Shown piece after piece: positions 13,893 through 20,493 of a stretch of 20,493 nucleotides of DNA. Source of the DNA: UBA7887 sp964408735 (GTDB taxonomy: Bacteria > Pseudomonadota > Alphaproteobacteria > UBA7887); assembly GCA_964408735.1 (NCBI GenBank), contig CAYPAX010000083.1, positions 1 to 20,493 on the forward strand, read 5' to 3'. The first letter of the stretch is position 1, and each line of letters starts with the position of its first letter. Under the pieces are notes generated by a model. The model searched no databases. It saw nothing but the letters and a program-made list of their open reading frames with translations, and had not been told where the DNA came from. The position numbers were made by a program, and so were the translations under genes.

Positions 13893-14932
13893 TGGCCCTC
13901 CTGAGCACAGAAACCCTACCGGACACGCTCGCCGACGAGGCCGCGGTGGAAGACATCCTGTCAACACCGAGCCGGGCGCTTGTCGACGATCTGGCCCGCC
14001 TCGACGGTGATATCCTGATCCTCGGGGTCGGCGGCAAGGTGGGGCCAACGCTGGCGCGCCTTGCCAAGCGCGCAGCCCCCGACAAGCGCATTGTCGGTGT
14101 CGCCCGCTTCAGCGATGCGGCCGTGCGCGAGCGGCTGGAAAGCTGGGGCGTCGAGACCATCGCTTGCGACCTGCTCGACCGCGACGCCGTCGCCGCCCTG
14201 CCGAAACTGCCGAACGTCGTCTATATGGCGGGGCGCAAATTCGGCACCAATGGCGAAGAGCCCATGACCTGGGCCATGAACGTACTGGTGCCGAGCATTG
14301 TCGCGGATGCCTTTCGCACCTCGCGTATCGTCGCCTTCTCGACCTTGTGCGTCTACGGCTTCGCAAATGTCCGGGGATCGGGCTCCCGCGAGGATGAGGC
14401 GCCGGGCGCACCCGGCGAATACGCCAATTCCTGCGTCGGGCGGGAGCGCATCTTCGAATATGCCTCTGCCATGCACGGCACGCCGGGCCGCCTGATCCGC
14501 CTCGCTTACGCCATCGACATGCGCTACGGCGTGCTGCACGAGATCGCCACCAAGATCCGCGACGGCGTGCCCATCGACCTGACTACCAGCCACACCTCGA
14601 TCATCTGGCAAGGCGATGCCAGCAGCCAGATCCTGCGCTGCCTCGGCCATTGCAGCGCGCCCACCAGCCCAATCAACATCACCGCACCCGCCATTGTCAG
14701 CGTGCGTGATCTCGCGGAATCCTTCGCCAAGCGCCTGAGCAAGCCCGCTCTCTATACCGGCGAGGCAAGCGATAGCGCCTGGGTCATGAACGGCGCGGCG
14801 GCGGCAGGCCTGTTCGGCGATCCTGTCGTGACGACGGACAAGATGCTCGACTGGGTGGCGGATTGGGTGATGCGCGACATGCCGAACTACGGCAAGCCGA
14901 CCAAGTACGACGTGCGCAGTGGACGTTTCTGA
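13892..14932 (+). CDS. NAD(P)-dependent epimerase/dehydratase-like SDR protein, copy 2
   Basis: 346 residues, collinear with the preceding gene along its whole length: DILILGVGGKVGPTLARLAK against DILVLGASGKMGPTLARLAK, the same CDLLDR, GRKFG, IDMRYGVLHEIA and IIWQGDA blocks, and a similar C-terminus (YGKPTKYDVRSGRF against HGKPTHFETRDGQY). The nucleotide loop here is GVGGKVG and the active-site strand is FSTLCVYGF. Tyr177 pairs with Cys181, not Lys. The ATG overlaps the previous stop (TGATG), so translation is coupled. The pair arose by tandem duplication and has diverged, perhaps to work as a heterodimer or on successive intermediates; this is inference. Confidence 0.87.
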   Translation: MALLSTETLPDTLADEAAVEDILSTPSRALVDDLARLDGDILILGVGGKVGPTLARLAKRAAPDKRIVGVARFSDAAVRERLESWGVETIACDLLDRDAVAALPKLPNVVYMAGRKFGTNGEEPMTWAMNVLVPSIVADAFRTSRIVAFSTLCVYGFANVRGSGSREDEAPGAPGEYANSCVGRERIFEYASAMHGTPGRLIRLAYAIDMRYGVLHEIATKIRDGVPIDLTTSHTSIIWQGDASSQILRCLGHCSAPTSPINITAPAIVSVRDLAESFAKRLSKPALYTGEASDSAWVMNGAAAAGLFGDPVVTTDKMLDWVADWVMRDMPNYGKPTKYDVRSGRF

Positions 14933-15758
14933 GCTCACAGAAAGGCGGCTCGAGGCGGCAGACGCCGATCGCCTGGCGGCCCTGACCGAGGAAGCGCAGT
15001 GGAACCAAACCATCGCGGATTGGCGTTTCATACTGGAAATCGGCTCGGGATGGGGCCTATGGACCGCCTCAGGCAAGCCGGTTGCGAGCACGCTCATCGT
15101 GCCCTATCCGCCGCGTTTCGCCTGGATCAGCATGGTTCTGGTTTCGGCGCCCTGGCGCCGCCGCGGCCTGGCAACGCGCTTGACCCGATTGTGCCTGGAA
15201 GACCTGCAGAGGCGCAGCCTCGCGCCGATGCTCGACGCCAGCGAGGCTGGTCACGGCGTCTACGAGAAGCTCGGCTTCAAAGCGCTGTGGACTTTCGACC
15301 GTATGGTCGCCGCCGCCCCGCAACCGCCAGCTCCGACATTGCCTGCCAGACCGCTGGCGCTGACCGATCTTGGCACTGTGGCGAACTTTGACGCCAAGAC
15401 CTTCGGTGCCCGGCGTGATGCCATGCTGGCCTATTGCTGTGATGGCCAACCCGCCCGCGCCACAATCCTGGACGACGGCGGCGGCTTCGCCCTGGGCCGC
15501 GATGGCCGGCGTAGCTTGCATATCGGCCCCGTCATGGCTCGGGATGCAACCTGTGCGGCCAACCTTGTCGCGGCCTCTCTCGCTGGCACGAGCGGCCCAA
15601 TCTCCATCGATGTGCCAACGCAACACGCCGCCTTCCGCGCCGCATTGGCCGACATGGGCTTCTCTCCCCAGCGGCCATTCGTGCGCATGAGCACGGCGGC
15701 GGAGGATTTCGGCGATCCCAGCCACTGCTATGCCGTCGCCGGTCCGGAATTCGGATAA
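14919..15758 (+). CDS. GNAT-family N-acetyltransferase, probably two-domain
   Basis: 279 residues. The GTG at 14919 is taken as start; it overlaps the preceding gene by 14 bases. The N-terminal GNAT domain shows the acetyl-CoA loop VSAPWRRRGLATRLT (76-90, fitting R/Q-X2-G-X-G/A) and the late YEKLGFKALWTFDRM (115-129). Residues from about 145 form a second, weaker GNAT-like half (LTDLGTVANFDAKTFGARRDAML...), as in several tandem GNAT proteins. It would transfer an acetyl group to an amine in the cytoplasm; the acceptor is unknown. Position between the SDR pair and the methyltransferase suggests one operon, but the link to the sugar-like pathway is unproven. Confidence 0.85.
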   Translation: MDVSELTERRLEAADADRLAALTEEAQWNQTIADWRFILEIGSGWGLWTASGKPVASTLIVPYPPRFAWISMVLVSAPWRRRGLATRLTRLCLEDLQRRSLAPMLDASEAGHGVYEKLGFKALWTFDRMVAAAPQPPAPTLPARPLALTDLGTVANFDAKTFGARRDAMLAYCCDGQPARATILDDGGGFALGRDGRRSLHIGPVMARDATCAANLVAASLAGTSGPISIDVPTQHAAFRAALADMGFSPQRPFVRMSTAAEDFGDPSHCYAVAGPEFG

Positions 15759-15763
15759 GCGCC

Positions 15764-16381
15764 ATGTCCAAAGACAAATATCAGCGCATCGCCTGCCTTT
15801 ACGATCTTCTCGACCTGCCATTCGAATACGGCCGCTACCAACGCCTGCGGCACCGCATGTTCGAGGGCCTTGGCGGCAAGATACTGGATGCGGGTGTGGG
15901 CACGGGGCGCAACATTCCCTTCTATCCGCCGGGCAGTATGGTGATCGGGATCGACCAAAGCCCGGCCATGCTCAAACGCGCCGCCCGCCGTCTGGCCGAG
16001 GCGGGCGGCGATGTCGAACTGCGAGAAGCCGACGTCCTGGATACCGGATTCGCGGACGACAGCTTCGATGCCGTGGTCGCGACCTTTCTGTTCTGCGTGC
16101 TCGACGATCCGCTGCAGCTCCCGGCGCTGCGCGAGCTGGCCCGCATCTGCAAGCCGGAGGGCAGCATTCGCATCCTCGAATACAGCTATTCCGAAGACCC
16201 GAAGAAGCGCCGTATCATGCGCCTGTGGGCGCCCTGGGTATGTTGGGTCTACGGCGCCAAATTCGACCGTCATACCGAGCAATACCTGCCCGAGGCGGGT
16301 CTGGAAATCGTCGAGCAGGACTTCGTCTTCGAGGACATTATCAAGATGATCATCGCCCGCCCGATCAAGGGGCAAGACTGA
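15764..16381 (+). CDS. Class I SAM-dependent methyltransferase
   Basis: 205 residues. SAM motif I is ILDAGVGTGRNIPFYP (40-55), the acidic ribose-binding residue is Asp64 in VIGIDQSP, and the post-motif VELREADVLDTGFADDSFDAVVATFLFCVLDD is typical of UbiE/Methyltransf_11 enzymes. The N-terminal YDLLDLPFEYGRYQRLRH and the C-terminal EQDFVFEDIIKMIIARP resemble the small phospholipid or quinone methyltransferases of bacteria, so a membrane lipid is one possible acceptor. It lies five bases after the GNAT gene and its stop overlaps the start of the following aldolase-like gene by one base. Confidence 0.9.
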   Translation: MSKDKYQRIACLYDLLDLPFEYGRYQRLRHRMFEGLGGKILDAGVGTGRNIPFYPPGSMVIGIDQSPAMLKRAARRLAEAGGDVELREADVLDTGFADDSFDAVVATFLFCVLDDPLQLPALRELARICKPEGSIRILEYSYSEDPKKRRIMRLWAPWVCWVYGAKFDRHTEQYLPEAGLEIVEQDFVFEDIIKMIIARPIKGQD

Positions 16382-17421
16382 TGCCAAAAGACGCCTACTC
16401 GATCTTAAAGCAAGGAATCGTTATTCCAGCACATCCCCTTGCTTTAAATGAAAATTATCGTCTTGATAAACAGCGACAATGCGCGCTGACCCGCTACTAT
16501 CTCGATGCCGGCGCAGGGGGGCTGGCGGTGGGCGTTCACGCCACCCAATTCGCTATTCGCGAGGCCGGGCTGTACGAGCCCGTGCTGCGTCTGGCGGCCG
16601 AGACCGCGGCGGACTGGTGCGAGCGTCCGATCGTCATGGTGGCCGGCGTAGCGGGCAAGACCGATCAGGCCTGCTCGGAAGCCGAGGTCGCTCGCGGGCT
16701 CGGCTATCACGTGGCGCTGATAAGCCTCGCCGCCTTCCAGGGCGCCGCCGAGGACGAGATGGTCGCCCATTGCGCCCGCGTCGCCGATGTCATGCCGATC
16801 ATGGGGTTCTACCTGCAACCGGCCGTTGGCGGCGTGCCCCTGCCCGTCTCGTTCTGGCGCCGCTTCGCCGAGATCGAGAATGCCGTGGCGATCAAGGCCG
16901 CGCCCTTCAGCCGCTACCACACCATGGACGTCGTCAACGGCGTCGTGGCAGCGGGCGCCGAGGATCGTATCGCGCTCTATACCGGCAATGACGACCATAT
17001 CGTGCTCGACCTGCTGTCGCCGTTCGACGCCGTGCGAGACGGTGCTACGGTGCGGATGCGCTTTCGCGGCGGCCTGCTCGGACAATGGGGGGTGTGGACG
17101 CACAGTGCCGTCGCCCTGCTTGAGCGCGTTCACGCTGCGATCGAGAGCGGCAGCGTCGATGCCGATCTGCTGGCCATGGACAGCAGGCTGACCGATGCCA
17201 ACCGCGCCATCTTCGATGTCGACAACGGCTTCCGCGGCTGCCTCGCCGGCTGCCACGAAATCCTGCGCCGCCAGGGCCTGCTGGCCGGCACCTGGTGCCT
17301 CGATCCGGCCGAGGTCTTGAGCCCGGGCCAGGCGGAGGCTATCGATAGGGTCTGCCGCGCCTATCCGGAACTCAACGACGACGCCTTCGTCGCCGCCAAT
17401 CTCGAGCGCTGGCTGTCTTGA
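16381..17421 (+). CDS. DapA-family TIM-barrel protein (pyruvate aldolase/lyase-like)
   Basis: 346 residues. It is a divergent dihydrodipicolinate-synthase-family protein: GIVIPAHPLALN, TRYYLDAGAGGLAVGVHATQFA, MGFYLQPAVGG with a Tyr144 placed like the DapA tyrosine, and a probable Schiff-base Lys172 in AVAIKAAPFSRY. About 45 residues longer than DapA, with an extra C-terminal helical part. It probably cleaves or forms a bond to a pyruvate- or 2-oxo-acid-derived carbon, as other family members do for sugar acids. The ATG overlaps the methyltransferase stop. Bases 16401-16480 are only about 36% GC and use rare codons (TTA, CGA, AAT), yet the encoded residues fit the protein, so the reading frame is real. 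Confidence 0.85.
   Translation: MPKDAYSILKQGIVIPAHPLALNENYRLDKQRQCALTRYYLDAGAGGLAVGVHATQFAIREAGLYEPVLRLAAETAADWCERPIVMVAGVAGKTDQACSEAEVARGLGYHVALISLAAFQGAAEDEMVAHCARVADVMPIMGFYLQPAVGGVPLPVSFWRRFAEIENAVAIKAAPFSRYHTMDVVNGVVAAGAEDRIALYTGNDDHIVLDLLSPFDAVRDGATVRMRFRGGLLGQWGVWTHSAVALLERVHAAIESGSVDADLLAMDSRLTDANRAIFDVDNGFRGCLAGCHEILRRQGLLAGTWCLDPAEVLSPGQAEAIDRVCRAYPELNDDAFVAANLERWLS
16405..16447. repeat. Nested inverted repeats inside the start of the DapA-like gene
   Basis: An exact 11-bp inverted repeat TTAAAGCAAGG / CCTTGCTTTAA (16405-16415 and 16437-16447) encloses 21 bases. Inside it a smaller GGAAT-cgtt-ATTCC (16414-16418 and 16423-16427) overlaps the left arm, so the two foldings exclude each other. 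They lie 25-67 bases after the ATG in the local AT-rich patch. This could be an mRNA structure, a protein-binding site, or chance. Confidence 0.6.
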
Positions 17422-17457
17422 CACGACCTCGCGTCAGAGGTAACCAAACAGTTACCT
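17418..17457 (+). promoter_or_regulatory. Internal promoter with operator-like palindrome before the Gfo/Idh gene
   Basis: The only real gap in this gene run (17422-17469) holds a consensus -35, TTGACA (17418-17423, overlapping the upstream stop). At -10 distance lies a perfect 7-bp inverted repeat AGGTAAC-N6-GTTACCT (17438-17444 and 17451-17457). The -10 itself (TAACCA or nearby) is weak. A regulator bound at the palindrome would cover the -10. The ribosome site GGGAG of the next gene follows directly. Confidence 0.6.
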
Positions 17458-17469
17458 AAAGGGAGCCAC

Positions 17470-18621
17470 ATGCCCACCATACCTATCGGCATCATCTTGT
17501 ACGGCGTCACGGGGCGCATGGGGACGAACCAGCATCTGGTGCGCTCGATCCTCGCCATCCGCGAGGAAGGCGGCTTGCCCCTGGCCGACGGCAGCCGCTT
17601 GATGCCTGAGCCGATCCTGGCCGGGCGCAATGCCGGCAAGCTCGAAGCGCTGGCGAAAGCCCACGGCCTCGAGCGCTGGACGACAGACCTCGATGCCGCG
17701 CTGGCGGACGACAGCGTGGAAATCTTCTTCGATGCCGCCTCGACCCAGCTTCGCGCGGGCCTGCTGCGCAAGGCCATCGATGCCGGCAAGCACGTCTATT
17801 GCGAGAAGCCCGTGGCCGACACCGTCGCCGATGCGCTTGATGTGGCAAGCCACGCCGAGAGCGCCGGCATCTGCCACGGCGTGGTGCAGGACAAGCTCTG
17901 GCTGCCTGGCATCCGCAAGCTGAAGATGCTCATCGATTCCGGTTATTTCGGCCGCATCCTCGCCATACGCGGCGAATTCGGCTACTGGGTCTTCGAAGGC
18001 GACCTGCAGCCCGCCCAGCGCCCGTCGTGGAACTACCGCAAGGAAGACGGCGGCGGCATCGTGCTCGATATGCTGCCGCACTGGCATTACGTGCTGGAAA
18101 ACCTTTTCGGGCGGGTCAGTGCGGTGGATTGCCTGGCCGTCACCCATATCCCCGAGCGCCGTGACGAGGACGACAAGCCCTACCCCGCAACCGCCGACGA
18201 CGCCGCCTTCGCCACCTTCGCCATCGAGGGCGGCATCGTCGCCCATTTCAACAGCTCCTGGGTCACGCGGGTCAATCGCGACGACCTCCTCACCATCCAG
18301 GTCGACGGTACCCACGGCTCGGCCACAGCTGGCTTGCGCCGCTGCTGGAGCCAGGCACGGGTCAATACGCCTATGCCGGTCTGGAACCCGGACCTGCCGC
18401 CGACCATCGACTATCGCGGCGGCTGGCAGGAGGTGCCCGACACCAGCGATGCCGGCAACGCCTTCAAGGCGCAGTGGGAAGCCTTCCTGCGCCACGTCAA
18501 GGACGGCACCCCCTTCCCCTGGTCGCTGCGGGCGGGTGCCCGCGGCGTGCAATTGGCGGAACTCGCCCTGCAAAGCAGTGCAGAGCGCCGCTGGATCGAT
18601 ATCCCGGAACTCGAGGCCTGA
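17470..18621 (+). CDS. Gfo/Idh/MocA family NAD(P)-dependent oxidoreductase
   Basis: 383 residues. The N-terminal Rossmann fold begins IIGIILYGVTGRMG-like (glycines 12, 15 and 18). The family hallmark Glu-Lys-Pro is at 112-114 (HVYCEKPVAD), with Lys113 the catalytic-site lysine. The C-terminal sheet domain contains GGGIVLDMLPHWHYVLENLFG (the usual D-X3-H position, Asp/His) and GSATAGLRRCW. These enzymes oxidise or reduce a hydroxyl of a sugar, inositol or related polyol. The ATG at 17470 has GGGAG upstream. It lies behind its own candidate promoter and operator and two bases ahead of the DUF993 gene. Confidence 0.92.
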   Translation: MPTIPIGIILYGVTGRMGTNQHLVRSILAIREEGGLPLADGSRLMPEPILAGRNAGKLEALAKAHGLERWTTDLDAALADDSVEIFFDAASTQLRAGLLRKAIDAGKHVYCEKPVADTVADALDVASHAESAGICHGVVQDKLWLPGIRKLKMLIDSGYFGRILAIRGEFGYWVFEGDLQPAQRPSWNYRKEDGGGIVLDMLPHWHYVLENLFGRVSAVDCLAVTHIPERRDEDDKPYPATADDAAFATFAIEGGIVAHFNSSWVTRVNRDDLLTIQVDGTHGSATAGLRRCWSQARVNTPMPVWNPDLPPTIDYRGGWQEVPDTSDAGNAFKAQWEAFLRHVKDGTPFPWSLRAGARGVQLAELALQSSAERRWIDIPELEA

Positions 18622-18623
18622 TC

Positions 18624-19787
18624 ATGCCGACCCTATCCCTGCCCGACGCCAATGGTGCCGTCTCCCCGTTTACCCTGAGCCCGCCGCGCGACTTCCCGGC
18701 AAGGGCCAACAGGCCCTTTACCCGCGTCGCCTATTCCGCGGCTCATGTGGTGGCGGATGCCCGCGCCGACAGCAACCCATGGCTCGATCCGGTGCTCGAT
18801 TGGGACGCCACCCTCGCCTACCGCAAGCACCTCTGGGGCCTCGGCCTCGGCGTCGCGGAAGCGATGGACACGGCTCAGCGCGGCATGGGCCTTGACTGGA
18901 CGACAAGCCAGGAGCTGATCCGCCGTAGTCTCGAGGTCGCCAACGACATTCCCGGCGTGCGCATCGCCAGCGGCGCCGGCACCGATCATCTGCCGGTCGA
19001 GCCCGGCACCACCATCGATCAGGTCATCGGCGCCTATGAAGAACAGGTCGGCTTCGTCGAAGGGCTGGGCGGCCAGGTCATCCTGATGGCCAGCCGCGCG
19101 CTCGCGGCCTGCGCCAAGAGCCCCGACGACTACGCCCTGGTCTATGACCGCATTCTCTCCCAGGTCTCGCAGCCGGTGCTGATCCATTGGCTGGGGGAGA
19201 TGTTCGACCCGGCACTGGAGGGCTATTGGGGCCACGGCGACCACCTGGCGGCCATGGATGTCTGCCTTGGCATCATCGCGGCCCACGCCGACAAGGTGGA
19301 CGGCATCAAGGTCTCGCTCCTCGACAAGGACAAGGAGATCGCCATGCGCCGGCGCTTGCCCGACGGCGTGCGCATGTATACCGGCGACGATTTCAATTAC
19401 GCCGAGCTGATCGATGGCGACACGGTGGGCTATTCCGACGCCCTGCTCGGCATCTTCGACCCCATCGCACCGGCCGCCTCCGCCGCGCTCGATGCCCTGG
19501 CGGACGACGACCGCGATACCTTCCACGACATTCTGGCGCCAACCGTGCCCCTGTCGCGGCATATCTTCAAGGCGCCGACGCGCTTCTACAAGACCGGCGT
19601 GGTGTTCATGGCCTGGCTCAACGGCCACCAGGACCATTTCGTCATGGTCGGCGGCCAGCAAAGCGCTCGCTCGCTGGTGCATCTGGCCGAGTTGCTGCGT
19701 CTGGCCGATACCGCGGGCCTGATCCGCGATCCCGATATGGCAGCGGAGCGCATGGGCCACCTGCTTGCGGTCAACGGCCTTGGCTGA
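18624..19787 (+). CDS. DUF993 family protein (DapA-like TIM barrel)
   Basis: 387 residues. The strongest family signature is IHWLGEMFDPALEGYWG (187-203), which I associate with DUF993, a group annotated as dihydrodipicolinate synthase-like. Other blocks: GVRIASGAGTDHLP (111-124), GQVILMASRALA (150-161), VDGIKVSLLDKDKE with Lys229 as candidate Schiff-base residue, MYTGDDFNYAELIDGD, and YKTGVVFMAWLNGHQDHFVMVGGQQSARS. No reaction is established for the family to my knowledge; a 2-oxo-acid or ketose aldolase step is the natural guess. It sits between a Gfo/Idh dehydrogenase and an enolase-superfamily-like gene, and it is the second DapA-fold protein in this gene run. Confidence 0.88.
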   Translation: MPTLSLPDANGAVSPFTLSPPRDFPARANRPFTRVAYSAAHVVADARADSNPWLDPVLDWDATLAYRKHLWGLGLGVAEAMDTAQRGMGLDWTTSQELIRRSLEVANDIPGVRIASGAGTDHLPVEPGTTIDQVIGAYEEQVGFVEGLGGQVILMASRALAACAKSPDDYALVYDRILSQVSQPVLIHWLGEMFDPALEGYWGHGDHLAAMDVCLGIIAAHADKVDGIKVSLLDKDKEIAMRRRLPDGVRMYTGDDFNYAELIDGDTVGYSDALLGIFDPIAPAASAALDALADDDRDTFHDILAPTVPLSRHIFKAPTRFYKTGVVFMAWLNGHQDHFVMVGGQQSARSLVHLAELLRLADTAGLIRDPDMAAERMGHLLAVNGLG

Positions 19788-20490
19788 GGCGCCGCGCCTG
19801 ACGCTGATCGACGTCGCCCATTTCGAGCGCGACGTCGTCCTGCGCCTGCCGTTCCGCTTCGGCATGATCACCCTGAGGGAGGCGCCGCAGGCCTTTTTGC
19901 GCGTGCGCATTCGCCTCGAAGACGGCCGCGAGGGCCATGGCATGGCGGCGGAGTTGCTGGCGCCGAAATGGTTCGACAAGAACCCTGCGCTGTCGAACGA
20001 GGACAATTTCCAGCAACTGCGCGATGCCATCGCCTCGGCCACGGACCTCTATCGCGCGGCCGGCCCGGCCACGGCGTTCGGGCACTATGTCGCCTGTTAC
20101 AAGGATCAGATGGCGCAAGGCATGCGGCCGCTGGTCGAAGGCTATGGCCTGGCCCTGCACGACAAGGCGATCCTCGACGCGCTGTGCCGGGTGCATGGCG
20201 TGTCGGTCTTCGATGCCATGGCAGGAAACCTGGCAGGAATTACGCAGACCGAGCTGGCGCCCGACCTTGCCGGCTTCGACATCGACGCCTTCGTGAGCGG
20301 CCTGCGCCCGGTCAAGACGGTCAAGGCACGCCACACCGTCGGCCTTATCGACCCGCTCAAAGGCTCAGGCCACCTCGGCGACGGCCTGCCCGAGACACTG
20401 ACCGAGGTCATCGAGACCTACGGCCAACGCATCTTCAAGCTCAACAGCCCGTTGACGAAGTCTGCTCTGGACGCGTGTCGCTGTGTCTGA
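19780..20490 (+). CDS. Enolase/mandelate-racemase superfamily-like protein, truncated 3'
   Basis: The start is uncertain: TTG at 19780 (8-base overlap with the DUF993 gene) or TTG at 19765. The native part runs to about base 20444. The N-terminal capping-domain pattern (LPFRFGMITLREAPQAFLRVRIRLEDGREGHGMAAELLAPKWF) and the order of later segments (LALHDKAILDALCRVHGVSVFDAMAG, VKARHTVGLIDPL, QRIFKLN at the strand that usually reads FKLK) fit the superfamily. The superfamily abstracts a proton alpha to a carboxylate, giving racemases or acid-sugar dehydratases. The metal ligands and general bases lie beyond the cut. The last 14-15 residues come from the terminal repeat and the stop at 20488-20490 is artificial. 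Confidence 0.72.
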   Translation: MAEAPRLTLIDVAHFERDVVLRLPFRFGMITLREAPQAFLRVRIRLEDGREGHGMAAELLAPKWFDKNPALSNEDNFQQLRDAIASATDLYRAAGPATAFGHYVACYKDQMAQGMRPLVEGYGLALHDKAILDALCRVHGVSVFDAMAGNLAGITQTELAPDLAGFDIDAFVSGLRPVKTVKARHTVGLIDPLKGSGHLGDGLPETLTEVIETYGQRIFKLNSPLTKSALDACRCV

Positions 20491-20493
20491 TTC
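20445..20493. repeat. Right arm of exact 49-bp terminal inverted repeat (linker-like)
   Basis: This is the exact reverse complement of bases 2-50. It interrupts an enolase-superfamily-like gene right after the IFKLN codons, where homologues would continue for well over 100 residues, and introduces a false stop. That favours an artificial or chimeric join over a natural gene end. Confidence 0.9.

Noticed and set aside
16448..16489. Short ATG frame (MKIIVLINSDNAR) resembling the start of a lipid-kinase-like protein
   Set aside because: Thirteen codons, no ribosome site, and it lies inside the well-supported DapA-like gene in another frame.
18633..20042. 469-codon minus-strand open frame opposite the DUF993 and enolase-like genes
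   Set aside because: It spans two real genes in opposite sense and shows no recognisable motif.
2..20493. Terminal inverted repeat as a large transposon or prophage boundary
   Set aside because: No transposase, integrase or phage gene is inside, both outer genes are cut, and the contents are ordinary chromosomal genes.
1..20493. tRNA, rRNA, riboswitch or CRISPR array
   Set aside because: No cloverleaf with a TTCGA-type arm, no rRNA core sequence and no direct-repeat/spacer pattern was seen on reading both strands; a covariance search was not possible.

Overview
The window is high-GC DNA that reads throughout as an alphaproteobacterial chromosome fragment. The best taxonomic clues are the dapA-smpB pair transcribed divergently from a soluble lytic transglycosylase gene, an arrangement familiar in Alphaproteobacteria, together with the codon use and an AqpS-like aquaporin. 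Genus cannot be fixed from the sequence. The first and last ~49 bases are exact reverse complements of each other and fit neither flanking gene, so the window is probably one complete contig or amplified fragment carrying linker or chimeric ends.

Left third (1-5883): the tail of an unidentified gene; a minus-strand dapA-smpB-glutathione peroxidase operon (lysine/cell-wall precursor synthesis, ribosome rescue, peroxide defence); then a plus-strand run of lytic transglycosylase, PLP-dependent threonine/serine dehydratase and a small aquaporin-family channel, packed with 2-bp gaps or 1-bp overlaps.

Middle (5953-12571): a flavin-reductase-domain protein and an unrecognised lipoprotein on the plus strand face a minus-strand set of exported proteins: two Sel1-repeat proteins flanking a mono-haem cytochrome c, a 75-residue four-cysteine protein, and a PQQ-dependent alcohol dehydrogenase. 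The dehydrogenase carries the Asp-X-Asp signature of lanthanide-dependent (XoxF/PedH-type) enzymes. An exported protein of unknown function (10022-10678) lies convergent to it. I read this as a periplasmic alcohol-oxidation module: the dehydrogenase oxidises an alcohol, the cytochrome takes the electrons, and the small exported proteins are candidates for accessory roles.

Right third (12834-20493): nine plus-strand genes, mostly overlapping. They encode two tandem paralogous SDR-type epimerase/dehydratases, a GNAT acetyltransferase, a class I methyltransferase, a DapA-like TIM-barrel protein, a Gfo/Idh/MocA dehydrogenase, a DUF993 TIM-barrel protein and a truncated enolase-superfamily-like enzyme. 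A dehydrogenase, a possible enolase-type dehydratase or racemase and two Schiff-base-aldolase-like proteins suggest catabolism of a sugar, sugar acid or polyol; the substrate is unknown. A perfect inverted repeat next to a consensus -35 box before the Gfo/Idh gene looks like an operator. No tRNA, rRNA, CRISPR array, insertion sequence or phage gene was seen.
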